This document shows positions 24,213-31,993 of a stretch of 49,252 bases of DNA, piece by piece. The notes below the pieces were generated by a model. The model saw nothing but the letters and a program-made list of their open reading frames with translations, was not told the DNA's origin and did not search any database. The position numbers and the translations under genes are program-made. Position 1 is the first letter of the stretch. Each line of letters begins with the position of its first letter. Source of the stretch: Paenibacillus sp. MAHUQ-63 (lineage in GTDB: Bacteria; Bacillota; Bacilli; Paenibacillales; NBRC-103111); contig NZ_JARADB010000016.1 of NCBI RefSeq assembly GCF_028765165.1, positions 1-49,252 on the forward strand, read 5' to 3'.

Positions 24213-25295
24213 TTGAAAAAACTAATTACCCTTGCAGTAGCGAGCGCTTTGGTAGCAACCGTAGCTGGCTGTGGCAATAAAGCACAAACTCCAGCGGCAT
24301 CTACAGCTCCAGCAGCTAGCGCAGGTGCAGCGGCAACAGCGGCTCCTGCTAAAACTGACGGTAAAAAACCAACGATCGGTGTAGCGATCTATAAATTTGA
24401 CGATACGTTCATGTCCGGTGTTCGCGCTGCGATCGCTGACGCTGCCAAAGACAAAGCTGTTGTGGATATCGTAGACAGCCAAAACTCGCAACCGATGCAA
24501 AACGATAAAGTAGACCTTTTCATCACCAAAAAAGTAAACGCTCTAGCGATTAACGCAGTAGACCGCACAGCGGCCGGCGTTATCATCGACAAAGCGAAAA
24601 CAGCGAACGTGCCGGTCGTCTTCTTGAACCGCGAGCCGCTTGCTGACGATATGAAGAAATGGGATAAAGTTTACTACGTAGGCGCGAAAGCGGAGCAATC
24701 CGGTACGATGGAAGGCCAACTGCTTGTTGACTACTTCAAAGCTCACCCTGAAGCGGACAAAAATAAAGACGGTAAAATCCAATACGTCATGTTGAAAGGC
24801 GAGCCGGGCCACCAAGATGCCGAGCTTCGTACGAAGTTCTCCATCCAAGCGATTACGGATGCAGGTCTGGGCGTAGAGAAAGTAGCTGAAGATACAGCTA
24901 TGTGGGATCGTGTCAAAGGTCAAGAGAAAATGGCTGCTTTCCTGGCATCCAGCGAGAGCAAAATCGAAGCGGTACTTGCTAACAACGACGATATGGCGCT
25001 AGGTGCGATCGAAGCGTTGAAAGCAAAGGGTTACTTCAAAGACGGCAAATACCTGCCGGTTGTCGGTGTAGACGCTACGGCTCCTGCTCTGCAAGCTCTT
25101 AGCGACGGTACTTTGCTCGGAACGGTTCTGAACGATGCGAAAAACCAAGGTGCTGCGACTACGAGCGTAGCTACGGCATTGGCTAACGGCTTGACGCCAA
25201 GCAAAGAAAACACAGGGTATGACATCACAGACGGCAAATATGTATGGATTTCCTACAAAAAGATTACAAAAGCTAACATGAACGAAGCGAAATAA
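24213..25295 (+). CDS. mglB: galactose/methyl-galactoside ABC transporter substrate-binding lipoprotein
   Basis: A 360-residue lipoprotein with lipobox VAGC (Cys20), an Ala/Pro/Ser/Thr-rich linker to residue 45, and a sugar-binding fold closest to MglB: TIGVAIYKFDDTFM, VVFLNREP, YVGAKAEQSG, KGEPGHQDAELRT and NNDDMALGAIEAL. It delivers galactose or glucose-type sugars to the MglAC importer. TTG 24213 has GGGAGGG upstream. Codon use is visibly more biased (many GCT, GTA and AAA codons) than in its neighbours, as expected for an abundant protein. It is followed by a stable hairpin before mglA. Confidence 0.9.
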   Translation: MKKLITLAVASALVATVAGCGNKAQTPAASTAPAASAGAAATAAPAKTDGKKPTIGVAIYKFDDTFMSGVRAAIADAAKDKAVVDIVDSQNSQPMQNDKVDLFITKKVNALAINAVDRTAAGVIIDKAKTANVPVVFLNREPLADDMKKWDKVYYVGAKAEQSGTMEGQLLVDYFKAHPEADKNKDGKIQYVMLKGEPGHQDAELRTKFSIQAITDAGLGVEKVAEDTAMWDRVKGQEKMAAFLASSESKIEAVLANNDDMALGAIEALKAKGYFKDGKYLPVVGVDATAPALQALSDGTLLGTVLNDAKNQGAATTSVATALANGLTPSKENTGYDITDGKYVWISYKKITKANMNEAK

Positions 25296-25307
25296 TCGCC
25301 ATAGAGC

Positions 25308-25332
25308 GGGCAAGAGCTTTCCGCTCTTGCCC
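25308..25332 (+). promoter_or_regulatory. stable hairpin between mglB and mglA
   Basis: A perfect 10-bp stem GGGCAAGAGC/GCTCTTGCCC with loop TTTCC, without a T run. Such structures protect the 3' end of the binding-protein message and reduce read-through, giving more MglB than MglAC. Confidence 0.8.
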
Positions 25333-25430
25333 TCCTTATTTGGAAACCGTACAAAGGCAAAGAGAAAAAGAGCTTCGAAAAAAGGCTGCACATTGGTGGG
25401 GATTATCGCGAGCTTGTAGGGGGAGTTACC

Positions 25431-26948
25431 ATGACATTACACGAGTATGTACTTGAAATGAATCAAATCTCCAAAGAATTCCCCGGCGTAAAAGCGCTGG
25501 ACAACGTGACCCTGAAGGTCCGTCCGGGAAGCGTACATGCGCTGATGGGAGAGAACGGAGCGGGGAAGTCGACGCTCATGAAATGCTTGTTCGGTATTTA
25601 TAAGCCGGACGGCGGAGAGATCAAATTGAACGGCGAGACCGCGAGCATTACGAATTCCAAAGATGCTTTGGCTAACGGCATCTCCATGATTCACCAGGAA
25701 CTGCACCCGGTTCCTCATCGCAACGTGATGGAGAACATTTGGTTGGGCCGCTTCCCGCTGAAAGGGATCGGACCGTTGAAATTAGTGGATCACAAGAAAA
25801 TGCGTAAAGATACAGAAAACTTGTTCCGGCAGCTTCAGATGGATATTCAACCAGATACGCTGGTCGGCAATTTGTCCGTTTCCAAAGTACAATCCATTGA
25901 AATTGCCAAAGCCGTTTCCTTTAATTCGAAAGTCATTGTTATGGATGAGCCGACTTCGTCGCTGACCGGCAATGAGGTTGAGCAGCTGTTTCGCATTATT
26001 CGCGACCTGAAAAGCCGCGGCGTCTCGATCATCTATATTTCACATAAAATGGAAGAAATTTTGGAGATCTCGGATGAAGTTACCATTATGCGCGATGGTA
26101 CGAAGATTGGCACGTGGGCATCTTCCGAGCTGACCACCGATATGATTATTTCCAAAATGGTCGGACGGGATCTGAAAGAGCGGTTCCCTGAGAGAAGCAA
26201 CGTACCGAACGGGGTTTTGATGAGTGTCGAAGGACTGACTTCGGTCATTCCAAGATCGTTCAAGAACGTATCCTTCGAGCTGCGCAAAGGTGAAATTCTT
26301 GGCGTAGGCGGATTGGTCGGCGCTCAACGGACAGAGCTGATTGAAGCCTTGTTCGGACTGAGAAGCGTTGTATCCGGCAGCATATCGATGCACGGCAAAC
26401 AGGTGAAGCTCAAATCGCCGATCGATGCCATTAAGCACAAAATCGCGCTGCTCACGGAAGAACGCCGGGTTACGGGGATTTTCCCGGTATTATCCGTGCT
26501 TGAGAATACGGTAATTGCGAATCTGTCCCGCTATATGAATCCGCTCGGGTTCATTCAAGAAGCGAAGCGGAAAGCGGAAGTGGAGAAGAGCATCGAGATG
26601 CTTCGGGTGAAGACGCCGAACATGCATGCTCTGATCAAAAACCTGTCGGGCGGTAACCAGCAGAAGGTGCTGCTTGCCAGATGGCTTCTGACCGAACCGG
26701 ACGTGCTCTTGCTGGACGAACCGACGCGTGGGATCGACGTCGGCGCCAAATTCGAGATTTACTCCATCATTGCCGACCTTGCGAAGCAGGGGAAAAGTAT
26801 CATCATGATCTCGTCTGAGATGCCCGAGCTGCTTGGGATGTCGGACCGAATCATGGTCATGTGCGAAGGACGCCTGACGGGGATCGTAGATGGAAAGAAA
26901 GCAACAGAAGAAGAGATCATGCGCCTTGCTGCACAGCATATGGCATAA
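25431..26948 (+). CDS. mglA: sugar ABC transporter ATP-binding protein
   Basis: A 505-residue protein with two ABC cassettes in tandem, the MglA/RbsA pattern. The N-terminal cassette has Walker A GENGAGKST (about 37-45) and Walker B VIVMDEPTSSL. The C-terminal cassette has a degenerate P-loop (GGLVGAQRTELIEALFG) but an intact signature LSGGNQQKV and Walker B VLLLDEPTRGID, as usual for this class. It powers import through MglC. ATG 25431 has GGGGGAG upstream. Confidence 0.95.
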   Translation: MTLHEYVLEMNQISKEFPGVKALDNVTLKVRPGSVHALMGENGAGKSTLMKCLFGIYKPDGGEIKLNGETASITNSKDALANGISMIHQELHPVPHRNVMENIWLGRFPLKGIGPLKLVDHKKMRKDTENLFRQLQMDIQPDTLVGNLSVSKVQSIEIAKAVSFNSKVIVMDEPTSSLTGNEVEQLFRIIRDLKSRGVSIIYISHKMEEILEISDEVTIMRDGTKIGTWASSELTTDMIISKMVGRDLKERFPERSNVPNGVLMSVEGLTSVIPRSFKNVSFELRKGEILGVGGLVGAQRTELIEALFGLRSVVSGSISMHGKQVKLKSPIDAIKHKIALLTEERRVTGIFPVLSVLENTVIANLSRYMNPLGFIQEAKRKAEVEKSIEMLRVKTPNMHALIKNLSGGNQQKVLLARWLLTEPDVLLLDEPTRGIDVGAKFEIYSIIADLAKQGKSIIMISSEMPELLGMSDRIMVMCEGRLTGIVDGKKATEEEIMRLAAQHMA

Positions 26949-26966
26949 TGGGGGGCCAAGAAACCA

Positions 26967-27998
26967 ATGAGTACAAAAACAGAAACAGTGAAATCCAGAG
27001 ACTTTAGCGGATTCGTGACCAAATACGCAATCTACATCGTGCTTGTCGTGCTCGTTATCGGGATTGCGATTTATGATCCCCGCTTTTTATCCGTCAGCAT
27101 TTTACGCGACATTCTGCTGCAGTCATCCACACGCGTAATCATCGCGCTCGGCGCAGCGTTCATCCTGATCACGGGAGGAACGGACCTCTCGACAGGACGG
27201 ATCGTCGGATTGACCGCCGTTATCTCGGCCTCGATGCTGCAAACGCAGGACTACGGCCGCAGATTTTTCCCGGATCTTCCGCACCTGCCGCTGCTTGTAC
27301 CTATCTTGATCGCGATTGCCGCAGGTCTTCTGGTAGGTCTCATTAACGGTCTGATCGTAGCTAAACTCAAGGTTCCGCCGTTCATTGCGACGCTCGGAAC
27401 GATGGTTGCCGTGTACGGAGCTAACTCCTTGTATTTCGATATGAAACCGAATCAGTCCCAGCCGATCGGCGGGTTGCGTCCGGACTTCAGTACGCTCGGT
27501 ACAGGAGCGATCGGTTCAAGCTCCACTTACTCCATTCCTTATATCGTCATTATTGCTATTGTCGTATCAGTCATTGTATGGATTGTGTTCAATAAAACCA
27601 AGCTTGGCAAGTACATGTACGCGATTGGCGGCAATATTCACGCAGCAGTCGTTTCCGGTATTAACGTGAACCGTTACCTGATCTACATTTACTCCATTGC
27701 AGGCGCATTGTATGGTCTGGCAGGGGTACTGGAAGCGGCAAGAACAGGCGGCGCAACGAACAACTACGGAAATATGTATGAGCTCGATGCGATTGCGGCT
27801 TGCGTAGTCGGCGGCGTATCTACATCCGGCGGTATCGGAACGGTACCGGGCGTTCTGGCAGGGGTATTGATCTTCAGCGTTATCAACTATGGTTTGACAT
27901 TCATTGGTATCAGCCCTTACTGGCAATTGATTATCAAAGGTGTCATTATCGTTGCAGCAGTGGCGTTCGATATGCGTAAATATATGAATTCCAAATAA
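26967..27998 (+). CDS. mglC: sugar ABC transporter permease
   Basis: A 343-residue membrane protein with about eight to ten helices and the conserved cytoplasmic loop ending GGVSTSGGIGTVPGVLAG of BPD_transp_2 permeases. It forms the channel of the galactose-type importer with MglA. It starts 18 bp after mglA and is followed by a terminator. Confidence 0.94.
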   Translation: MSTKTETVKSRDFSGFVTKYAIYIVLVVLVIGIAIYDPRFLSVSILRDILLQSSTRVIIALGAAFILITGGTDLSTGRIVGLTAVISASMLQTQDYGRRFFPDLPHLPLLVPILIAIAAGLLVGLINGLIVAKLKVPPFIATLGTMVAVYGANSLYFDMKPNQSQPIGGLRPDFSTLGTGAIGSSSTYSIPYIVIIAIVVSVIVWIVFNKTKLGKYMYAIGGNIHAAVVSGINVNRYLIYIYSIAGALYGLAGVLEAARTGGATNNYGNMYELDAIAACVVGGVSTSGGIGTVPGVLAGVLIFSVINYGLTFIGISPYWQLIIKGVIIVAAVAFDMRKYMNSK

Positions 27999-28003
27999 TC
28001 ATG

Positions 28004-28042
28004 CAGCAGGCTGTCACAACGGAGGGCAGCCTGTTGTTTTGT
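28004..28042 (+). terminator. mgl operon terminator
   Basis: CAGCAGGCTG pairs with CAGCCTGTTG (one G-T pair), followed by TTTTGT. Confidence 0.75.
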
Positions 28043-28049
28043 CAATTTG

Positions 28050-28063
28050 TGAAAGCGTTTACC
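28050..28063. promoter_or_regulatory. cre site (CcpA operator)
   Basis: TGAAAGCGTTTACC matches the catabolite-responsive consensus WTGNAANCGNWNNCW closely, with the central CG and flanking symmetry intact. It lies 25 bp upstream of the chemoreceptor start and just after the mgl terminator, where CcpA/HPr-Ser-P would act on the chemoreceptor gene. Confidence 0.75.
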
Positions 28064-28087
28064 CAAATTATGGGAGGGGGTCCCTAA

Positions 28088-29797
28088 ATGAACATCAAGA
28101 ATATGCTTTCAGTCTCTCTGCGGGGCAAAATTGTAGGTGCCTTCGCTATCGTTTCTTTACTCGTTGCAGTGACGAGTGGTATGTCCTATACATACTTGCA
28201 TAAGGTGGACAACTCCTACACCAAGCTTTTGAGTGATAATGTTTCAATTCTGCGCAATGTTGCCGATATCAAAGAGAAAACGCAAATGCAGAATAGCATG
28301 CTGTTCGGCTATGTGCTTGATCCGACGCCAGAGAAGGAGAAGCTGCTGAACGATATGAATGGGACGCTGACTTCGATCATTGCGCAGATGGGGGAGCTGT
28401 CTCATAGCGAGGAAGAGCAGAGCGCCATTCAATCCATGGTGGACTCCAATCAGACGTTTGCGCGTCTGGTCAAAAAAGTGGCGGAATACGCGGACAAGGG
28501 CAACGTCCCGCTGGCCAAGGCTGAAGCGATGCAATGGGCGATTCCTACGACAGATACGCTGACACAGGCCGCAGCGAAGATCGAGGAGCTGGAGCGGAGC
28601 GTTCAGGAGGAAGCAATTGCCCGCAATCATGATGTCGTCACTTCGACCGTTAGAACGTTGATCTGGGTTAGCGTAGCTGCCTTCCTCTTCGCGCTGGCCA
28701 TCGGTCTGCTGCTCTCGCGAGCCATTGTACAGCCTATCCGATCCATGGTTCGGGCGGCGGAACGCATCGCGGCCTGCGATTTGACGACGGCCGATATCCA
28801 GGTAAGCAATAGAGATGAACTGAGAGTTTTGGCGACGGCTTTCAATGCGATGAAAGCCAATCTGCACAGCATCATCAGTCAGGTAGGAAGCAGCGCGCAG
28901 CATGTAGCGGCGGCCTCTGAAGCGTTAAGCTACAACAGCGAACAGGTTAGCGAGTCTTCGGAGCGCATCACGTTCACGGTGCAGGACATATCGATGGGGA
29001 CGGATGCGCAGGTGCAATGCGTGCATCAAGGCGTCTCCATCATGGAGGAAATGTCGGCGGCGGTCACGCAGATTGCAGGTGTTACGCAGATGGCACATGA
29101 GCATTCATCGCTTGCTCAGGAAGCGGCAGGCTCCGGCCATGAGGCCGTGGAGACGGCGATCGCACAGATGCGCGCCATTCATCTGAAGATGAAGGAGCTG
29201 GCTGCTTCTGTCGAGCGTTTGGGTGTGCGGTCTGCGCAAATCGTGGAAGCCAATGCGATGATTGCCGGGATAGCGCGGCAGACGAATATGCTCGCGCTCA
29301 ACGCTTCCATCGAAGCGGCACGAGCGGGAGCGGCCGGCAAAGGCTTCGCGGTCGTCGCGGAGGAAGTCCGCAAGCTGTCTATGCAGACGGGCGCAGCGGC
29401 GGAAGAGGTAACGGAGCTCGTTGCGGGCATTCAGGACGAAACGAGGATGGTTATGGTCTCCACTGAGGCGGGAAGCCGGGAGGTGGAGACGGGTCTTGAC
29501 GTGGTCGGCGTCGCGCAGGTGACGTTCGGCCGCATTCGCACGGCGATGGACGACGTTGCGCGCCAGATTGGCGAGGTGGCGGAGAGCTCGGCCGCCATCT
29601 CGGAGAAGACGCGCGCAGCCGTCGATGTGATTCGCGCGATCGACGAAGTCGCGGGGCAGACGGCGGCGGGCGCGCGGAACGTTTCGACGAACATCGAGGG
29701 GCAGTACGCGAGCATGGAGGAGATCGTCTCCTCGGCTGCCGTGCTCAGCACGATGGCGGGGGATTTGCAGGCTTTGATCGCGCGGTTCCGCGTGTGA
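28088..29797 (+). CDS. methyl-accepting chemotaxis protein
   Basis: A 569-residue chemoreceptor. Membrane helices lie near residues 13-34 and 188-210, enclosing an all-helical four-helix-bundle sensor. HAMP follows (about 212-265), then a long coiled-coil signalling domain with the conserved hairpin tip ARQTNMLALNASIEAARAG and VVAEEVRKL. No C-terminal CheR-tethering pentapeptide is present. It starts 89 bp after mglC, has GGGAGGGGG as ribosome binding site and a cre site upstream. The location suggests it reads the same sugar as MglB, possibly through the binding protein; this is inference. Confidence 0.93.
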   Translation: MNIKNMLSVSLRGKIVGAFAIVSLLVAVTSGMSYTYLHKVDNSYTKLLSDNVSILRNVADIKEKTQMQNSMLFGYVLDPTPEKEKLLNDMNGTLTSIIAQMGELSHSEEEQSAIQSMVDSNQTFARLVKKVAEYADKGNVPLAKAEAMQWAIPTTDTLTQAAAKIEELERSVQEEAIARNHDVVTSTVRTLIWVSVAAFLFALAIGLLLSRAIVQPIRSMVRAAERIAACDLTTADIQVSNRDELRVLATAFNAMKANLHSIISQVGSSAQHVAAASEALSYNSEQVSESSERITFTVQDISMGTDAQVQCVHQGVSIMEEMSAAVTQIAGVTQMAHEHSSLAQEAAGSGHEAVETAIAQMRAIHLKMKELAASVERLGVRSAQIVEANAMIAGIARQTNMLALNASIEAARAGAAGKGFAVVAEEVRKLSMQTGAAAEEVTELVAGIQDETRMVMVSTEAGSREVETGLDVVGVAQVTFGRIRTAMDDVARQIGEVAESSAAISEKTRAAVDVIRAIDEVAGQTAAGARNVSTNIEGQYASMEEIVSSAAVLSTMAGDLQALIARFRV

Positions 29798-29802
29798 GGT
29801 TG

Positions 29803-29849
29803 TGGGGGCGTCTTGCCGGTAGCATGTTACCGGTGGGGCGCCTTTTTTG
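29803..29849 (+). terminator. terminator after chemoreceptor gene
   Basis: An inner stem TTGCCGGTA/TTACCGGT is bracketed by GGCG..CGCC and followed by T6. Confidence 0.8.
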
Positions 29850-29886
29850 TCTTGTTGGAGGGGGTGTAGGAGATGGAGCGGGTGGA

Positions 29887-29918
29887 GCGGGGGCGCGGGG
29901 GCGCGGGGGCGCGGCGGC
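29887..29918. repeat. GC-rich 8-bp microsatellite
   Basis: Three copies of GCGGGGGC and a variant GCGGCGGC lie in direct succession. No gene covers it. The flanking bases (GGAGCGGGTGGAGC) continue the purine-rich strand bias. Confidence 0.85.
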
Positions 29919-29934
29919 ACGGCGGGTGATAAAT

Positions 29935-30059
29935 GGAATTCCTCCAGTTATTCTGGCGACTTCTGTGCTTTTGGATTGATTAAAAGGAAAATCTCCCGTT
30001 ATTTTGGCGGTGAAACCGGTACGGGGGCGATTTTGCCTGGAATTAGCGGGAGAAATTCC
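29935..30059. repeat. second intergenic repeat family (CTCCCGTTATT core)
   Basis: Forward units GGAATTCCTCCAGTTATT (29935) and GGAAAATCTCCCGTTATT (29986) lie 51 bp apart. An inverted unit ends in GGGAGAAATTCC at 30059, its reverse complement reading GGAATTTCTCCC. The arrangement mirrors the TAACGGACAC elements, but a fourth unit is missing where copy 2 of that family begins at 30105. Confidence 0.65.
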
Positions 30060-30104
30060 AGTTATGCCTACTGGACGGCCACGCCCGTCGGTCCAAGTGT
30101 TGAC

Positions 30105-30287
30105 TAACGGACACAGCAGACGCTATTGCCGCGAAAACCGACGCGCCTCAAATCTAACGGACACCGTTGCCCCTATTTCCCGATTTCGAGGCGAAACACG
30201 CCCGAAAAGAGAGGAATAACGGCACCCGTGTCCGTTACAATTGCAATTCGGCTGCAATTCGCCGAATAAGAGCCGCTGTGACCGTTA
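30105..30287. repeat. palindromic intergenic element, copy 2 (four TAACGGACAC units)
   Basis: Units TAACGGACAC at 30105 and 30155, inverse GTGTCCGTTA at 30228 and variant GTGACCGTTA at 30278: a 183-bp element with unit spacings identical to copy 1. The right end reads GAATTCGCC-type sequence then GAATAAGAGCCGCTGTG, the reverse complement of the left end of copy 1. It lies between the converging chemoreceptor and SDR genes and ends 9 bp before the SDR stop codon. Confidence 0.9.
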
Positions 30288-30296
30288 GTTAGCCGG

Positions 30297-31136
30297 TCAC
30301 TTCCCCTTGCGCGTCATCTCCGCAAGCGAGACCCACTGCTCCTCGGTCACCTCGAGCAGGTCGTTGAACTGCCCGGCGCCCTGCAGCCACTCGCCGCCGT
30401 CAATCGTGACAACCTCGCCGTTGATGTATCCGGCATAGTCCGAGATCAGATAAGCCGCGAGGTTCGCGAGCTCATCCTTTTCCCCGACCCGCCGCAGCGG
30501 CACGCGGTTCAGCAGTTTCTCCGACAGCTCGGGCGTCGGAGCCAAGCGGCTCCACGCGCCGTCGGTCGGGAACAGCCCCGGCGCGATGGCGACCTGCCGG
30601 ATGCCGTGGCGCGCCCACTCGACGGCTAACGAGCGCGTCAGCGCCAGCACGCCGGCTTTGGCGGCCGCCGACGGCACGACGAAGCCCGAGCCGGTGGAGG
30701 CGTACGAGGTGACGATGTTCAGCATCGTCCCGCCGGAGCCCTGCTCGATCCATCGTTTGCCCACCTCCAGCGTGGTGTAGAACGTGCCGTGCAGAACGAT
30801 GTTCAGTACGGCGTCTACCGCACGCGGAGACAGTTTCTCCGTCGGACTGGCGAAATTGCCGGCCGCATTATTAATCAGTACGTCGATTCGGCCGTAATGC
30901 TGCTCCACAGCCGATACCATCTCTGCAATTTGCTGCGGATCGCGCACATCGCAGCTCTTGTAGAAGACGCTGCCGCCCATTTCGGCGGCCGCTTGCGCAA
31001 GCACCTCTTCGCGCCGGGAGGTAATCGCCAGACGCGCGCCCAGCTCCAAGAAGCGCTCGGCCATAGCCCGGCCCAATCCCGTGCCTCCGCCGGTAATGAG
31101 AATGACTTTATCCTGCAATAAGGCTGAATCGAACAT
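30297..31136 (-). CDS. short-chain dehydrogenase resembling 2,4-dienoyl-CoA reductase
   Basis: A 279-residue oxidoreductase with the nucleotide motif TGGGTGLG (about 17-24) and NNAAGNF. In place of the common YxxxK active site it has GSGFVVPSAAAKAGV, the arrangement of 2,4-dienoyl-CoA reductases, which reduce unsaturated acyl-CoA during beta-oxidation. ATG 31136 lies 6 nt from GGGCGAGG; ATG 31142 abuts that site and is unlikely. It is 18 bp downstream of a thioesterase gene, so the pair probably handles acyl-CoA. Substrate range cannot be told. Confidence 0.85.
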   Translation of the reverse strand: MFDSALLQDKVILITGGGTGLGRAMAERFLELGARLAITSRREEVLAQAAAEMGGSVFYKSCDVRDPQQIAEMVSAVEQHYGRIDVLINNAAGNFASPTEKLSPRAVDAVLNIVLHGTFYTTLEVGKRWIEQGSGGTMLNIVTSYASTGSGFVVPSAAAKAGVLALTRSLAVEWARHGIRQVAIAPGLFPTDGAWSRLAPTPELSEKLLNRVPLRRVGEKDELANLAAYLISDYAGYINGEVVTIDGGEWLQGAGQFNDLLEVTEEQWVSLAEMTRKGK

Positions 31137-31154
31137 AAGCATCCTCGCCCTTCA

Positions 31155-31610
31155 TCATTGATTTGCAGCTGCTGCGAACGCAGCCTCGAATCGCTCGATC
31201 CGGCCGGCCAGATCCTCCGGCAGCGGTGTGCTTTTTTGCGTCCGCACATCGATATACACCCCTGTACTGGCCCCTACGCTGACGACTTGCTGCGTATCAC
31301 GCTGCACAATCGCGTAATGCGCTTCGACGGACGACTTGCCAATCCGGTTTATTTTCATATATATCAGCAGTTCGTCATTAAAATGTGCCTGAGACTTATA
31401 TTCAACACGCTGGTTCACAAGAAAAAACGTTTTGTCGGCCGGAGCGCCATCGATGAAAAATAGTCCTAACCCGTTCATGTACTCGCATCGTGCCTGTTCC
31501 ATATAAATGACCGAGGAAAGATGACTCAGATGCCCGTTGGCATCGGTTTCGCAGAAACGAACCTTCGTAGGGGTAAAATAACGGTATCCTTCCAATTCGG
31601 AGAAGTGCAT
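31155..31610 (-). CDS. acyl-CoA thioesterase (4HBT/YbgC hotdog family)
   Basis: A 151-residue hotdog-fold protein. The N-terminal segment VRFCETDANGHLSHLSSV matches the active-site strand of 4-hydroxybenzoyl-CoA-type thioesterases, with Asp and the downstream Gly-His. It would hydrolyse an acyl-CoA. AAGGAGG is 9 nt before ATG 31610. First gene of an operon with the dienoyl-CoA-reductase-like SDR. Confidence 0.85.
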   Translation of the reverse strand: MHFSELEGYRYFTPTKVRFCETDANGHLSHLSSVIYMEQARCEYMNGLGLFFIDGAPADKTFFLVNQRVEYKSQAHFNDELLIYMKINRIGKSSVEAHYAIVQRDTQQVVSVGASTGVYIDVRTQKSTPLPEDLAGRIERFEAAFAAAANQ

Positions 31611-31944
31611 AACGGTACAGCCTCCTTAAAATAAGTTACGGGGAGCTTCGGCTTAAAGGTGAAGATGGCGCTTACATTCTTAAGGTGCTTGTTCGTCAGC
31701 GCAGCAGCAGCTCTCAAATGCACACCCCGCGGCCAACGGCAGCGAATATACTTCCATGCTCTCACACAACCAGATGGCTGTAAAGAAAGCGGCGGCTCCA
31801 TTTTTGTTCCGCTAGCTGTGCAGCACGCAGGGGTTCGCGGTTTGATCAGCCAGGTCCGAGGATCCGGCCATCACGGCTGCATCTGCGGTCATCGCCAGTG
31901 TGACGCCGACCCAGGCCAGCTCTTCGCCGAAGATCGTGCAACGC
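31611..31944. other. intergenic region without a supported gene
   Basis: This is the 334-bp upstream region of the thioesterase gene. It should contain that operon's promoter, but I see no clear -35/-10 pair. Short open frames on both strands lack ribosome binding sites and run across the neighbouring terminator. Confidence 0.5.
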
Positions 31945-31981
31945 AAAAAAATCCCGCAGCATGCCAGAGCATGCAGGGGAT
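31945..31981 (-). terminator. terminator of HAD phosphatase gene
   Basis: On the minus strand ATCCC.TGCATGC and GCATGC.GCGGGAT pair around TCTG and are followed by T7. Confidence 0.88.
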
Positions 31982-31993
31982 CTATTTTACGAT

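Noticed and set aside
29887..30287. CRISPR array
   Set aside because: The units are 10 bp, half of them inverted, and no cas gene is present anywhere in the window.
31812..31946. Minus-strand frame of about 44 codons (ending in a VLHS peptide)
   Set aside because: No Shine-Dalgarno signal precedes it, its first codons lie in the HAD terminator, and composition is that of the spacer.
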